From the NCBI GenBank assembly GCA_030715195.1, contig JAUYVI010000001.1, positions 434,001 through 498,000 on the forward strand: a stretch of DNA of 64,000 nucleotides, in the 5' to 3' direction. The position numbers and the translations under genes were made by a program. Shown one piece after another: positions 17,253-27,113 of this stretch (the stretch's first letter is position 1; every line of letters starts with the position of its first letter). The notes beneath the pieces are model-generated. The model saw nothing but the letters and a program-made list of their open reading frames with translations, searched no databases and was not told the origin of the DNA. This DNA is from Dongia sedimenti. Its GTDB lineage: Bacteria > Pseudomonadota > Alphaproteobacteria > Dongiales > Dongiaceae.

Positions 17253-17896
17253 CGCTTCGGCTTGGCCGTGTCGCGTCGCCGCGATTCCTTCCCCCAGCGC
17301 CGCACGCGGCCGCTGTCGATGCCGAAGAGATCGAGCACGCGGCCGAGGCTGTGATCGACCATCTCCTCGAGGCTCTGCGGCCGCGCGTACATGGCGGGGA
17401 CGGGCGGGGCGATGATCGCGCCGATTTCGGTTGCGGACAGCATGTTCTTTAAATGCCCGGCATGCAGCGGGGTTTCACGCACCATGAGCACAAGGCGCCG
17501 CCGCTCCTTCAGGGCCACATCGGCGGCGCGCGAGATCAGCGTCGTCGTGACCCCGGTCGCGATTTCCGCCAGCGTCTTCACCGAGCAGGGTGCGACGATC
17601 ATGCCCATGGTCTGGAACGAGCCGCTGGAGATCGGCGCCGCGAGATCGTCCGCCGCATGCACATGATCGGCGAGGGCGCGCACGTCCTTCAGCTTCTTGT
17701 CCGTTTCGTAAGCCAGCGTCTGTTCCGCTGTCCGAGACACGATCAGATGAGTCTCGATAATCGTCGGCTTCAGCAGCTCGAGCAGCCGTATCCCGTAAAC
17801 AACACCCGACGCCCCGGAAATGCCGATAACGAGGCGTGCTGGCGGGTGCGGGGCAGGGGCGCTGTCCTGCTTTGTGGAAGATCGGCGGGAAATCAT
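17249..17896 (-). CDS. ubiX: Flavin prenyltransferase, UbiX/Pad1 family
   Basis: A 215-aa flavoprotein that makes prenylated FMN, the cofactor of UbiD-type decarboxylases used in ubiquinone synthesis. The FMN-binding GISGASGVVYGIRLLELL, the SSGSFQTMGMIVAPCS segment (phosphate and dimethylallyl contacts) and RRRLVLMVRETPLHAGHLKNML are all present. Both the N-terminal 19 residues and the basic C-terminal tail (RRWGKESRRRDTAKPKR) are extensions. No ubiD is in the window. The stop overlaps the otsB ATG. Confidence 0.93.
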   Translation of the reverse strand: MISRRSSTKQDSAPAPHPPARLVIGISGASGVVYGIRLLELLKPTIIETHLIVSRTAEQTLAYETDKKLKDVRALADHVHAADDLAAPISSGSFQTMGMIVAPCSVKTLAEIATGVTTTLISRAADVALKERRRLVLMVRETPLHAGHLKNMLSATEIGAIIAPPVPAMYARPQSLEEMVDHSLGRVLDLFGIDSGRVRRWGKESRRRDTAKPKR

Positions 17897-18081
17897 GGAG
17901 ATAGCGGGCTTCCTGGAATGGCGCTGGCTTTGCGGGTGTGGGCTGTGCGACCGCGACGAATCGACCGTCGCACGCGCTCTCTCATTTACTCCGGTCGCGG
18001 ATTGGAGTTAGCATTGTGCCTCTAAACGTCCCACCGACGCAAACCGCGTCCGACCGCAACTTCTAACCGGGAGAGTTGGGA

Positions 18082-18258
18082 ATGAACGCAGAGCCACATC
18101 TTGAGTCCCTCAAGATCAAGCATGCAGACCTCGATGCCAAGATCGCTGCCGAAGAGTGCAGACCCCACCCCGACGACGAGATCATTCACGATCTCAAGAA
18201 GCAAAAGCTCCGCATAAAAGACACGCTGTTCGGCCTCCAACGACACGCGGGCCGCTAG
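18082..18258 (+). CDS. DUF465 (YdcH-like) small protein
   Basis: A 58-residue helical protein with the DUF465 pattern: HLESLKIKHADLDAKIAAEE then HPDDEIIHDLKKQKLRIKDTL. These are small antiparallel helical hairpins common in alphaproteobacteria; function is unknown. ATG 18082 has a strong GGGAGAG ribosome site eight bases upstream. It is monocistronic and followed by two stem-loops. Confidence 0.88.
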   Translation: MNAEPHLESLKIKHADLDAKIAAEECRPHPDDEIIHDLKKQKLRIKDTLFGLQRHAGR

Positions 18259-18288
18259 CCACAGACATCCTAGAGATCGTCGCTTGAC

Positions 18289-18353
18289 CGCCTCCCGATG
18301 GGGAGGCGAAGCGAACGGTTGCCTCCAAGGGCGGCTCCACACCGGAGCCGCCC
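18289..18353 (+). terminator. Two stem-loops after the DUF465 gene
   Basis: The first stem pairs 18289-18296 with 18301-18308 (CGCCTCCC, 4-nt loop). The second pairs 18329-18338 with 18344-18353 (GGGCGGCTCC, 5-nt loop). Neither has a following T-run. They probably end or stabilise the DUF465 transcript and separate it from the leuA leader promoter 36 bp later. Confidence 0.5.
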
Positions 18354-18388
18354 GCCGGGCGGGCCCTAACCCCGGCCAGATTGGTGGC

Positions 18389-18418
18389 TTGACCCGGCCG
18401 CCGAACTGCGGCTAATTT
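18389..18418 (+). promoter_or_regulatory. Promoter of the leucine leader/leuA transcript
   Basis: TTGACC (18389-18394) and TAATTT (18413-18418) are spaced 18 bp apart. The expected start of transcription, about 7 bp after the -10, falls on the A of the ATG at 18425. The leader mRNA would then begin with AUG, as described for the trp leader of Sinorhizobium. Confidence 0.6.
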
Positions 18419-18424
18419 TATTAC

Positions 18425-18481
18425 ATGACCGCGACCCGTTTCGCCCTGGAGCTCCTTCGACTTATCGCCCCGACGCGCTGA
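18425..18481 (+). CDS. Leucine-rich leader peptide of the leuA attenuator
   Basis: An 18-codon ORF, MTATRFALELLRLIAPTR, has four Leu codons clustered at positions 8, 10, 11 and 13 and ends in TGA inside a stem-loop. Size, composition and position before leuA fit a transcription-attenuation leader in which ribosome stalling at Leu codons under leucine shortage prevents termination. No Shine-Dalgarno precedes it; the ATG coincides with the predicted transcript start, which suggests leaderless translation. It is about 245 bp upstream of leuA and far below normal gene-caller size. Confidence 0.65.
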   Translation: MTATRFALELLRLIAPTR

Positions 18482-20433
<1,952 letters not shown>

Positions 20434-20462
20434 GGCTTCGGCCTCAGGTCTTGGAGAACCGC

Positions 20463-20897
20463 ATGGAGGTCGTGCATACCGGTCGGTGTGTCTGCGGCGC
20501 TGTGCGGTTCACCGCGACCGGAGATCCTCTGCGCGTGACAATCTGCCATTGCACCTGGTGCCAGCGCCGCACTGGCACGGCCTTCGGCACCGAGGTGGTG
20601 TTCGAGATTGGGCAGGTGGCGTTGACCGGCGACAGCGTCGGTACTTATCGGCATCATTCCGACGAATCCGGCCGTTGGCTCGATGTCGCGTTCTGCCGCG
20701 TTTGCGGCGGCAATCTCGGCTTCACCCTGGAGGCGGCGCCGGGCTTGCGCACGCTGCCGGCGGGCGCCTTCGACGACCCCGCCTGGGTCGACGCCGAGAG
20801 CATCCAAATCCGCCACGTCTTTGTGCGCTCGCGCCGCTCATGGTCGGACCTGAGCCCGCTGGTCGAGCAATACGAACGCCACTTCCGCACGTCCTGA
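20463..20897 (+). CDS. GFA/CENP-V family zinc-binding protein
   Basis: A 144-aa protein of the Gfa fold (glutathione-dependent formaldehyde-activating enzyme family, PF04828 type). Zinc ligands appear as GRCVCGAVRF, ICHCTWCQR and FCRVCGGNLGF, and all expected cysteines are present. Most family members have no proven reaction, and the activity of Gfa itself is disputed. The ATG at 20463 follows a GGAG site; the frame opens slightly earlier. It lies 29 bp after leuA and may be read from the same transcript. Confidence 0.87.
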   Translation: MEVVHTGRCVCGAVRFTATGDPLRVTICHCTWCQRRTGTAFGTEVVFEIGQVALTGDSVGTYRHHSDESGRWLDVAFCRVCGGNLGFTLEAAPGLRTLPAGAFDDPAWVDAESIQIRHVFVRSRRSWSDLSPLVEQYERHFRTS

Positions 20898-20955
20898 CAC
20901 CTTTTGGCGGCCGGCCGCGCTATATCTGGCGGTGTCAAGAATCGGGGGAAAGCAC

Positions 20956-21834
20956 ATGCAATGGGTCGGCAGCCGGTCCTACGGCGTCACGCTGGTCGCT
21001 TTTGCCGGCGTGCTGTGGAGCACCGGCGGCCTGTTCGTGCGCTGGCTCGAGGCGCTCGACCTCTGGACCATGCTGGCTTGGCGCTCGCTGTTCGCGGCCT
21101 TGGCGTTGGCGGCGGTGATTTTCGCCTTCCATCGGGCGCGGACCTTCACGGCCCTCCGCCGCATGGGCCGGCCGGGGCTGGTCGCGATCCCGATCGCGCT
21201 GGTTTCCATGACCTCGTTCGTCGTTTCGGTGACCCTGACGACGGTTGCCAACGTGATGATCGTCTATGCGACCGTGCCATTCATCGCCGCCGGCATCGGC
21301 TTCCTCTGGAACGGCGAGCGGCCGAGCCGGCGGATGCTGGCCGCCAGTGCCGCGGCCTTTCTCGGGGTCGCCATCATGGCCGGGGCGTCGGCCAGCCTGG
21401 ACGATCTCCTGGGCAACGCGGTCGCCCTGCTGATGACCACCACCTTCGCGACCCAGCTGGTGATGGCGCGCCGCTATCCGACCCTGGAGATGGCGCCGGT
21501 CAATGGCGGGGGCGCCGCCCTGTGCGCGCTGCTGTTCTTTCCGTTCGCGTCGGCGGTGGTTCCGGATGCGGATCAACTCGTCATTCTGGCCCTGTTCGGC
21601 ATCGCGACCACCGCGGGCGCCTATGTGCTGTTCCTGGTGGGCGGACGCTATATCCCCTCGGGCGAGGCCGGCCTGGTCGGGATGCTCGATGTGGTGCTGG
21701 CGCCGCTCTGGGTCTGGCTGCTGTTCGATGAGCAGCCGGGTGTCGCCGCGCTGGTCGGCGGTTCGATCGTGATGGCGTCGGTGCTCTGGTATCTGGTCGC
21801 CGAGCTGCGGCGCGCTAGCGCTGGTCGAGCTTGA
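20956..21834 (+). CDS. DMT superfamily (EamA) transporter
   Basis: A 292-aa membrane protein with ten predicted helices in two EamA repeats: residues about 8-135, starting VTLVAFAGVLWSTGGLFVRWL, and about 150-285. Family members export metabolites or amino acids; the substrate here is unknown. ATG 20956 has a strong GGGGGAAAG site. The last 20 bp overlap the end of the convergent MotB-like gene. Confidence 0.88.
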   Translation: MQWVGSRSYGVTLVAFAGVLWSTGGLFVRWLEALDLWTMLAWRSLFAALALAAVIFAFHRARTFTALRRMGRPGLVAIPIALVSMTSFVVSVTLTTVANVMIVYATVPFIAAGIGFLWNGERPSRRMLAASAAAFLGVAIMAGASASLDDLLGNAVALLMTTTFATQLVMARRYPTLEMAPVNGGGAALCALLFFPFASAVVPDADQLVILALFGIATTAGAYVLFLVGGRYIPSGEAGLVGMLDVVLAPLWVWLLFDEQPGVAALVGGSIVMASVLWYLVAELRRASAGRA

Positions 21835-22987
21835 ACTCGATGCGGCGGTTCTTGGTGAGGGCTTCCTCGCTGTCGCCGGGATCGAGCGGGCTGTATTCGG
21901 CGAAGCCCGCGGCCGCCATGCGGTTTTCCGGGATGCCCTTGCTCGCCAGATACTTCAGGACGGAGATCGCCCGCGCGGTCGACAGTTCCCAGTTCGAGGG
22001 ATAGAGCCCGCTGGTGATCGGTCGCTTGTCGGTATGGCCGTCGATCCGGAGCACCCAGTCGATGTCGTTCGGGATTTCCTTCGTGATCAGGATGAGCGTT
22101 GTCGCCAGCGTGTCGAGCTGGTCGCGGCCCGCATCGCCGATATCGGCCGAGCCCGAGGCGAACAGCACTTCCGACTGGAACACGAAGCGATCGCCGACGA
22201 TGCGGATGTCGTCGCGTTGACCCAATGCCTCGCGCAACCGCCCGAAGAACTCGGAGCGATAGCGCGCCAGCTCCTCGACCTTGGAGGCGAGGGCGGCGTT
22301 GAGCTTGGAGCCGAGATCGGCGATCTGGACCTGCTGTTCCTTGCTCTTCTGCTCGGAGGCGTCGAGGGTCGCGGCAAGCTGCGCCAGCTGCTCGCGCATC
22401 GCCAGGATCTGCTGGTTCAGCAGCGCCACCTGGGCTTCCGACTGGCTGGTGATCTGCTTGGCGTTCTCGTCGGCGGTCAGCAGCTTGTTCTGCAGGTCGT
22501 CGCGCAGGCTTTCCAGGGCGGCGATGTCGTTCAGCAGCGCGGTGATCTTGTTCTTGTCGGCGTCGATGGTCTTGTAGGCGTCCTCGAGCTCCTTCTGCTT
22601 CTCCTTGCTGGCGGCAATCTGGCTGTTGGCGTCGCCGAGCTGGGCCTTCAGGCTGTCGCGCTCGCCGATCACCACGGTCAGCCGGTTCTGCAACGCGTCG
22701 CGCTCGGCGGTCGATTTTGTCAGCGCCGAAGAGAGCTGCGAGAGCTGGACCTTCAATTGCTGCGAATTGCCGCGCTCCATCGACAGCATCTCGGAGAGTT
22801 CGTTGAGCTGCTGCGAGAGCTTGGCGAGGGTCTGGTCCTTGCCGGTCAGCGCCTGGCTCAAATAGAGCTGCGCCACCACGAAGATCATCAGCACGAAGAC
22901 GATGACCATGAGCAAGGTCGACAACACGTCGACATAGCCGGGCCAGGCTTCGATGTTGCGTCCGCGGCGGCGGCTGGCGAGCGCCAT
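21815..22987 (-). CDS. MotB/OmpA-like inner-membrane protein with long coiled coil
   Basis: A 390-aa protein. A short basic N-terminus leads into one TM helix (about 18-42) with an Asp at position 20 (PGYVDVLSTLLMVIVF), placed like the proton-binding Asp32 of MotB. A coiled coil of about 190 residues follows (50-240). The C-terminus is an OmpA/MotB peptidoglycan-binding domain (about 255-388) with VLRIDGHTDKRP and NWELSTARAISVLKYL, and NRRIEFKLDQR at the end. It lies 6 bp after the MotA/TolQ-like gene and should form its stator partner. It has no flagellar context, so it is not called motB. Confidence 0.85.
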   Translation of the reverse strand: MALASRRRGRNIEAWPGYVDVLSTLLMVIVFVLMIFVVAQLYLSQALTGKDQTLAKLSQQLNELSEMLSMERGNSQQLKVQLSQLSSALTKSTAERDALQNRLTVVIGERDSLKAQLGDANSQIAASKEKQKELEDAYKTIDADKNKITALLNDIAALESLRDDLQNKLLTADENAKQITSQSEAQVALLNQQILAMREQLAQLAATLDASEQKSKEQQVQIADLGSKLNAALASKVEELARYRSEFFGRLREALGQRDDIRIVGDRFVFQSEVLFASGSADIGDAGRDQLDTLATTLILITKEIPNDIDWVLRIDGHTDKRPITSGLYPSNWELSTARAISVLKYLASKGIPENRMAAAGFAEYSPLDPGDSEEALTKNRRIEFKLDQR

Positions 22988-22993
22988 GATGCG

Positions 22994-24151
22994 CTAGGTC
23001 TGTCCGCCGCCGCGCTCGAGGCCGGCCGCGACGGCGATGGTGCGGGTCAGCACCTTGATCTCGGACCGGAGGTCCTGGACGGCGATGGTGCGGCCCTGCT
23101 GCAGGTCGTCGGCCAGCCGGTTCAACAGGCCGTCGATGTTGCGGAGATGGTTGCGGCTGTTGGCGTCGAGGCCGAAGCCGCCGCTGGCCGCAAGCTCGCC
23201 CAGGCGCTGCATGAACATGCGCATCTCGCTCTGCGAATCCGCGAGCCGCTGCATGACCTGCTGCTCGCTGCGCAGCTGGTCGTTGAGCTGACCGATCTGA
23301 TCCGCCAGCAGCTTGAAATTGGTGCCCTGCTGATGGCGATTGTCTTCCGCCCGGCCGATCGTGCGCTGCAATTCGCCCAGGCTCTCCGCGGTCTGCTCCA
23401 GCAAGGCCTGAATATAGGCCGGCACCGGCTGATCGCCTTCGATCATCGGGCCACCCGAGCTGATCCGGGTCTGACCCGAGAGCCAGTCTTCGAGCTCGTT
23501 GAAGAAGCGCGCCTGCGCCTGGCCGGCGCGCAGATCGAGATAGCCCATGAGCAGCGAGCCCGAGAGGCCGAACAGCGAGGCGGAGAAGGCGATGCCCATG
23601 CCCGAGAGCGGGCCCTCGAGGCTCTGCTTCAGGCTCTCGAACATGCTGGCCGGATCGCCGTTGGTCCCGACCTTCATGCCGCGGATGGCGGCGGCGACGG
23701 AATCGATCGTGCCGAGCAGACCCCAGAAGGTGCCGAGCAGGCCGAGGAAGATCAGCAGGCTGGTGAGATAGCGCGAGATTTCGCGGCTTTCATCCAGTCG
23801 CGCCTGGATGCCGTCGAGCAGCGAGCGCATCGACGAGGCGGAGAGGCTGAGCTTGCCGCCGGTCTTGTCCCGCAGCATCGCCGCCATCGGCGCCAGCAGC
23901 TTCGGCTGGGCGCTGCTGACGCGGTGGCCGCCGGTGCGGAAGTTCTCGACCCAGGAAATATCCGAATTGAGCCGCACCACCTGCCAGAACAGGTACATCG
24001 CGCCGACCGCCAGCACGCCGAGAATGAAGGAGTTCAGGAAGGGGTTGTGCAGGAAGGCGACGACGATCGGATCCCAGAGCCAGCCGGCGACGAATCCCGC
24101 GGCGAGCAGGCCGACGATCATCCACAGAAGCTGGCTTGTCGGTCGGCTCAT
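22994..24151 (-). CDS. MotA/TolQ/ExbB-type proton channel protein with C-terminal coiled coil
   Basis: A 385-aa membrane protein. Two N-terminal helices (about 8-28 and 38-58) are followed by a cytoplasmic stretch. A TM hairpin then shows family signatures: LIFLGLLGTFWGLLGTIDSV (TolQ TM2-like) and GPLSGMGIAFSASLFGLSGSLLMGYL (TM3-like). Residues about 255-385 form a helical cytoplasmic tail unusual for TolQ or ExbB. With the MotB-like protein it should form a proton-driven force generator across the inner membrane. It is distinct from the tolQRA set at 62.5 kb. What it works on is unknown. Confidence 0.85.
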   Translation of the reverse strand: MSRPTSQLLWMIVGLLAAGFVAGWLWDPIVVAFLHNPFLNSFILGVLAVGAMYLFWQVVRLNSDISWVENFRTGGHRVSSAQPKLLAPMAAMLRDKTGGKLSLSASSMRSLLDGIQARLDESREISRYLTSLLIFLGLLGTFWGLLGTIDSVAAAIRGMKVGTNGDPASMFESLKQSLEGPLSGMGIAFSASLFGLSGSLLMGYLDLRAGQAQARFFNELEDWLSGQTRISSGGPMIEGDQPVPAYIQALLEQTAESLGELQRTIGRAEDNRHQQGTNFKLLADQIGQLNDQLRSEQQVMQRLADSQSEMRMFMQRLGELAASGGFGLDANSRNHLRNIDGLLNRLADDLQQGRTIAVQDLRSEIKVLTRTIAVAAGLERGGGQT

Positions 24152-24198
24152 GCGATCGGTCTATGTCCCGCGGGAATAAGGGTGGGTCGCACGCCGGA

Positions 24199-25395
24199 TC
24201 AGGAGGCCGGGATGATATCGACGCGGTCGGCCGGTCCGCCCTCGGCCTTGTTGCCGAGCGCGCGGACGTCGATCCGGGTCGAGGGCACGCCGGACTTCAT
24301 CAGGTAGCTGCGGATCGCGAGACCGCGGGCCAGCGACTTCCGCCGCGCCTTGCTCTCGGTGTCCTCGGTGCCGGCCGCATAGGACATGACCTGGATCCGC
24401 TTGTCCTGATTGGCCAGCATGTCCTGGGCGATCGTGTCGAGCTCGGCCGTGGCGGTGGCCGGAACGTCGTCGGACTGCCCGGTATAGAGGATCCGCGTGG
24501 CGCCGGCGGGCAAGGCGCCGCCGCTTTCAGCCGGTGGTGTCGTGCCTTCGGCGGCCGGAGCGGGCGGCGTGACCGCGGCCTGCTGCTCGCCCTCGGGCTG
24601 CTGAGTGCTGGTTGCCGCGCTGGCTGCCGGCGGTGTCTCCGGCGTCGCTTCGGCGGTCTGGGTCTCGCTGGGGGCGGGAGCGGGCTCGGCGGCTGGGGTC
24701 GGTTCGGGTGCCTGGGCGACGGGCGGCTGCTCGACGGGCGAGGGAACCGTGGCCGGTATTTCCTCCGGCTGCGCCGGCGGCGTCGTCCCGCCGCTGGGCG
24801 CCGTGGCCTCGCCGGAGGGCGCGCTCGCCGCGCTCTGGGTCGGCGTGGTTGCCGGCAGGGTCGCTTCGACGCTCGGCGCGGGCTCGGCGGCACCGGTGTC
24901 GTTGGCGGTCGGCGTGGTCGCGGGCAAAGCCGGGGCCTGTTCGACCGGTGCGGCCTCGTTGGCCGCCATCTGGGTGGAGCCGCTGGGCTGCCTCAGGACC
25001 ACGGCGCCGCCGCTGCTCGAGGAGCCGGTGACTTGCGAATAGGCCATGAAGCCGGGCGGCACGGCCGGCGCCTGGGTGACCTGGGCGCCGAAGGGGTTGG
25101 TGAAGGTCGGGCGCGGCGCCGCGGCGATCACGCCGAGGGGCGCATTGGCGCAGCTGCAGCTGCCGGCCGGCATGGCGCCCGGCAGACCATTGGGCAGCGC
25201 ACCGCGGGTGACCGGGCCGGGGCCGCCCTGGCCGAGCACACTGTAGTCGACGGTGACGTTGTTGCCGTTATCGGCGAGGTAGCTCTGCGCGGCGGCCGGC
25301 AGAGCACTGCCGCCGATGCCGCAGAGCGCGGCGAAACCGAGGTAGAAAGCGCGGCGACCAGCCCGAAGCGTCATCATTGCCTGCCAGCGTGACAT
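24199..25395 (-). CDS. Secreted OmpA-like protein with Pro/Ala-rich tether
   Basis: A 398-aa protein with a signal peptide (hydrophobic stretch ending ALPAAAQS near residue 37). A Pro/Ala/Glu/Thr-rich low-complexity region of about 150 residues (roughly 140-290) follows. The C-terminal domain (about 295-398) resembles an OmpA-like fold, with ATRILYTGQSDDVPATATAELDTIAQDML and ARRKSLARGLAIRSYLMKSGVPSTRIDVRALG. The tether could span periplasm or wall. It is the first gene of a trio with the MotA-like and MotB-like genes (47-bp gap) and probably acts as the periplasmic or outer-membrane partner. The signature Asp/Arg pair for peptidoglycan binding is not fully conserved. Confidence 0.78.
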   Translation of the reverse strand: MSRWQAMMTLRAGRRAFYLGFAALCGIGGSALPAAAQSYLADNGNNVTVDYSVLGQGGPGPVTRGALPNGLPGAMPAGSCSCANAPLGVIAAAPRPTFTNPFGAQVTQAPAVPPGFMAYSQVTGSSSSGGAVVLRQPSGSTQMAANEAAPVEQAPALPATTPTANDTGAAEPAPSVEATLPATTPTQSAASAPSGEATAPSGGTTPPAQPEEIPATVPSPVEQPPVAQAPEPTPAAEPAPAPSETQTAEATPETPPAASAATSTQQPEGEQQAAVTPPAPAAEGTTPPAESGGALPAGATRILYTGQSDDVPATATAELDTIAQDMLANQDKRIQVMSYAAGTEDTESKARRKSLARGLAIRSYLMKSGVPSTRIDVRALGNKAEGGPADRVDIIPAS

Positions 25396-25529
25396 CCCTA
25401 ACGAAGGCGCCCAAAACTACAACGCATGCCCTTGAAAAACCACAACGATGTTGCGGCGGGCTCAAGCCATAGGCCGGTTTGGGTTTTCCCGCCCATCGCG
25501 CCCCCCGAGTCGGGAGCGAGACCGGCGGT

Positions 25530-26321
25530 TCAAACGTGGCCGAGCAGGGCCTGAAGCGGGGCGTGCAGGGTGCTGTTGGTCGCGAGCACCGAACCAGATT
25601 GCAGCATGGTCTGGCCGCCCTTGAGGTCGCTGACATAGCCGCCCGCTTCCTTGACCAGCAGAATGCCGGCGGCGATGTCCCAGATCGAGATCTCTTCTTC
25701 CCAGTAACCCTCGCAGCGCCCGGCGGCCACATAGGCGAGGTCGAGCGCGGCCGAGCCCAGGCGGCGGACCCCGGCGGTTTCCCGCATGGCGGCGTCGAGC
25801 TGGCGCCCGAACCGCGCCCGGTCGCCATGGCCGATGAACGGAATGCCGGTGAAGAGCAGCGATTCCTGCAGCTGTTTCCGCCCCGAGACCCGCATGCGCC
25901 GGTCATTGCAGAACGCGCCGACGCCTTTCTCCGCCCAGAAGGTCTCGTCCCGGATCGGGTCGAAGACCAGGCCGGCAATGATCTCGCCCTTGGCCTGGAG
26001 CGCGATCGAGATCGAGAAGTGCGGCAGGCCGTGCAGGAAATTGGTCGTCCCGTCCAGCGGATCGACGATCCAGGTGTGGTCGGGATCGCTGCCGGGGATG
26101 GCGCCGCTTTCCTCCATGAGGAGGCCGAAGTTGGGCCGGGCCTTGGTCAGTTCCTCGCGGATCGTGCGCTCGGACTTGTGGTCGGCGGTGGAGACGAAGT
26201 CGCCCGGACCCTTCATCGAGACCTGGAGCTGCGAGACTTCGCCAAAGTCGCGCTTCAAGGCGCGTGCCGCCTTGTCGGCGGCCTTGGCCATCACGTTGAT
26301 GGTCGCGGAACGGGGCGCCAT
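25530..26321 (-). CDS. Inositol monophosphatase family protein
   Basis: A 263-aa Mg-dependent phosphatase. Metal ligands are visible in LLMEESG, WIVDPLDGTTNFLHG and SIWDIAAGILLVKEAGG. E. coli SuhB of this family also serves as an RNA polymerase antitermination factor, so the role may not be inositol metabolism. It is separated by 11 bp from efp and is probably co-transcribed with it. The start is the first ATG and length fits the family (260-270 aa). Confidence 0.92.
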   Translation of the reverse strand: MAPRSATINVMAKAADKAARALKRDFGEVSQLQVSMKGPGDFVSTADHKSERTIREELTKARPNFGLLMEESGAIPGSDPDHTWIVDPLDGTTNFLHGLPHFSISIALQAKGEIIAGLVFDPIRDETFWAEKGVGAFCNDRRMRVSGRKQLQESLLFTGIPFIGHGDRARFGRQLDAAMRETAGVRRLGSAALDLAYVAAGRCEGYWEEEISIWDIAAGILLVKEAGGYVSDLKGGQTMLQSGSVLATNSTLHAPLQALLGHV

Positions 26322-26332
26322 GGGGCTCTATC

Positions 26333-26899
26333 TCAATCTTTGGCGCGTTCGACGTAGGTCGCGTCGGCGGTGTTGACGACGATGCGGGTGCCGGTTCCGA
26401 CATGCGGCGGCACCATCACGCGCACGCCGTTTTCGAGCTTCGCCGGCTTGTAGGAGGAGGAGGCGGTCTGGCCCTTCACCACCGCATCGGCCTCGACGAT
26501 CTCCATGATCACGGTTTCCGGCAGGGAGACCGAGATCGGCGAGCCTTCATAGCTCGAGACCGTCACCACCATGCCCTCCTGGAGGAACACCGCCGGCTCG
26601 CCGATCAGCTCGGCGTTCAGCGTGATCTGCTCGTAAGTCTCCTGCTCCATGAAGGTGTAGTCGTCGCCGTCGGAGAACAGGAACTGGTATTCGTGCTCGT
26701 CCAGGCGCACGCGCTCCACCGTCTCGGAGGAGCGGAAGCGCTCGTTCAGCTTGGTGCCGGTGCGAATGTCCTTCAATTCGACCTGGAGATAGGCGCCGCC
26801 CTTGCCCGGCTGGGTGTGCATGGTCTTGACCGCGCGCCAGAGCTTGCCCTGGTGCTCAATGATATTGCCGGGCTTTATGGAGTTGCCGTTGATCTTCAT
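26333..26899 (-). CDS. efp: Translation elongation factor P
   Basis: A 188-aa protein with the three beta-barrel domains of EF-P. It relieves ribosome stalling at polyproline. The KOW-like first domain carries the lysine that is modified in many bacteria (Lys33 in TQPGKGGAY). The C-terminus has [19 protein letters not shown]. Its presence fits the many proline-rich stretches encoded nearby, for example the tether of the OmpA-like protein. No epmA/epmB is in the window. Confidence 0.97.
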   Translation of the reverse strand: MKINGNSIKPGNIIEHQGKLWRAVKTMHTQPGKGGAYLQVELKDIRTGTKLNERFRSSETVERVRLDEHEYQFLFSDGDDYTFMEQETYEQITLNAELIGEPAVFLQEGMVVTVSSYEGSPISVSLPETVIMEIVEADAVVKGQTASSSYKPAKLENGVRVMVPPHVGTGTRIVVNTADATYVERAKD

Positions 26900-27113
26900 C
26901 GGAGAAATCCGCTCATTCGATTGATCTGTTTGGGAAATTCGGCGCGGAAACTACCAGGAACGTCCCGCGCAGTAAACCGGCCCGTATGCATGCTCTGGGC
27001 GCGCCGCTTCCATACCGGATTCCGGTTGGTTGGCAAGGGTTTACTGTGATACCTCCAACGCCTGCCTGGCGCTGTCCCAGAAGGCGGCGCCCCCGAAACG
27101 GAGACTGCCCGAC

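Noticed and set aside
21815..24151. Zorya-type anti-phage defence (ZorA/ZorB)
   Set aside because: The MotA-like and MotB-like pair has a similar layout, but no ZorC, ZorD or ZorE gene is nearby and the neighbours are housekeeping (SuhB-like, EF-P).
22034..24307. 757-codon open frame on the plus strand
   Set aside because: It is antisense to the MotA-like and MotB-like genes, which have clear domains and motifs. The plus-strand product is a His/Arg/Leu-rich shadow with no recognisable fold; such shadows are common in high-GC DNA.
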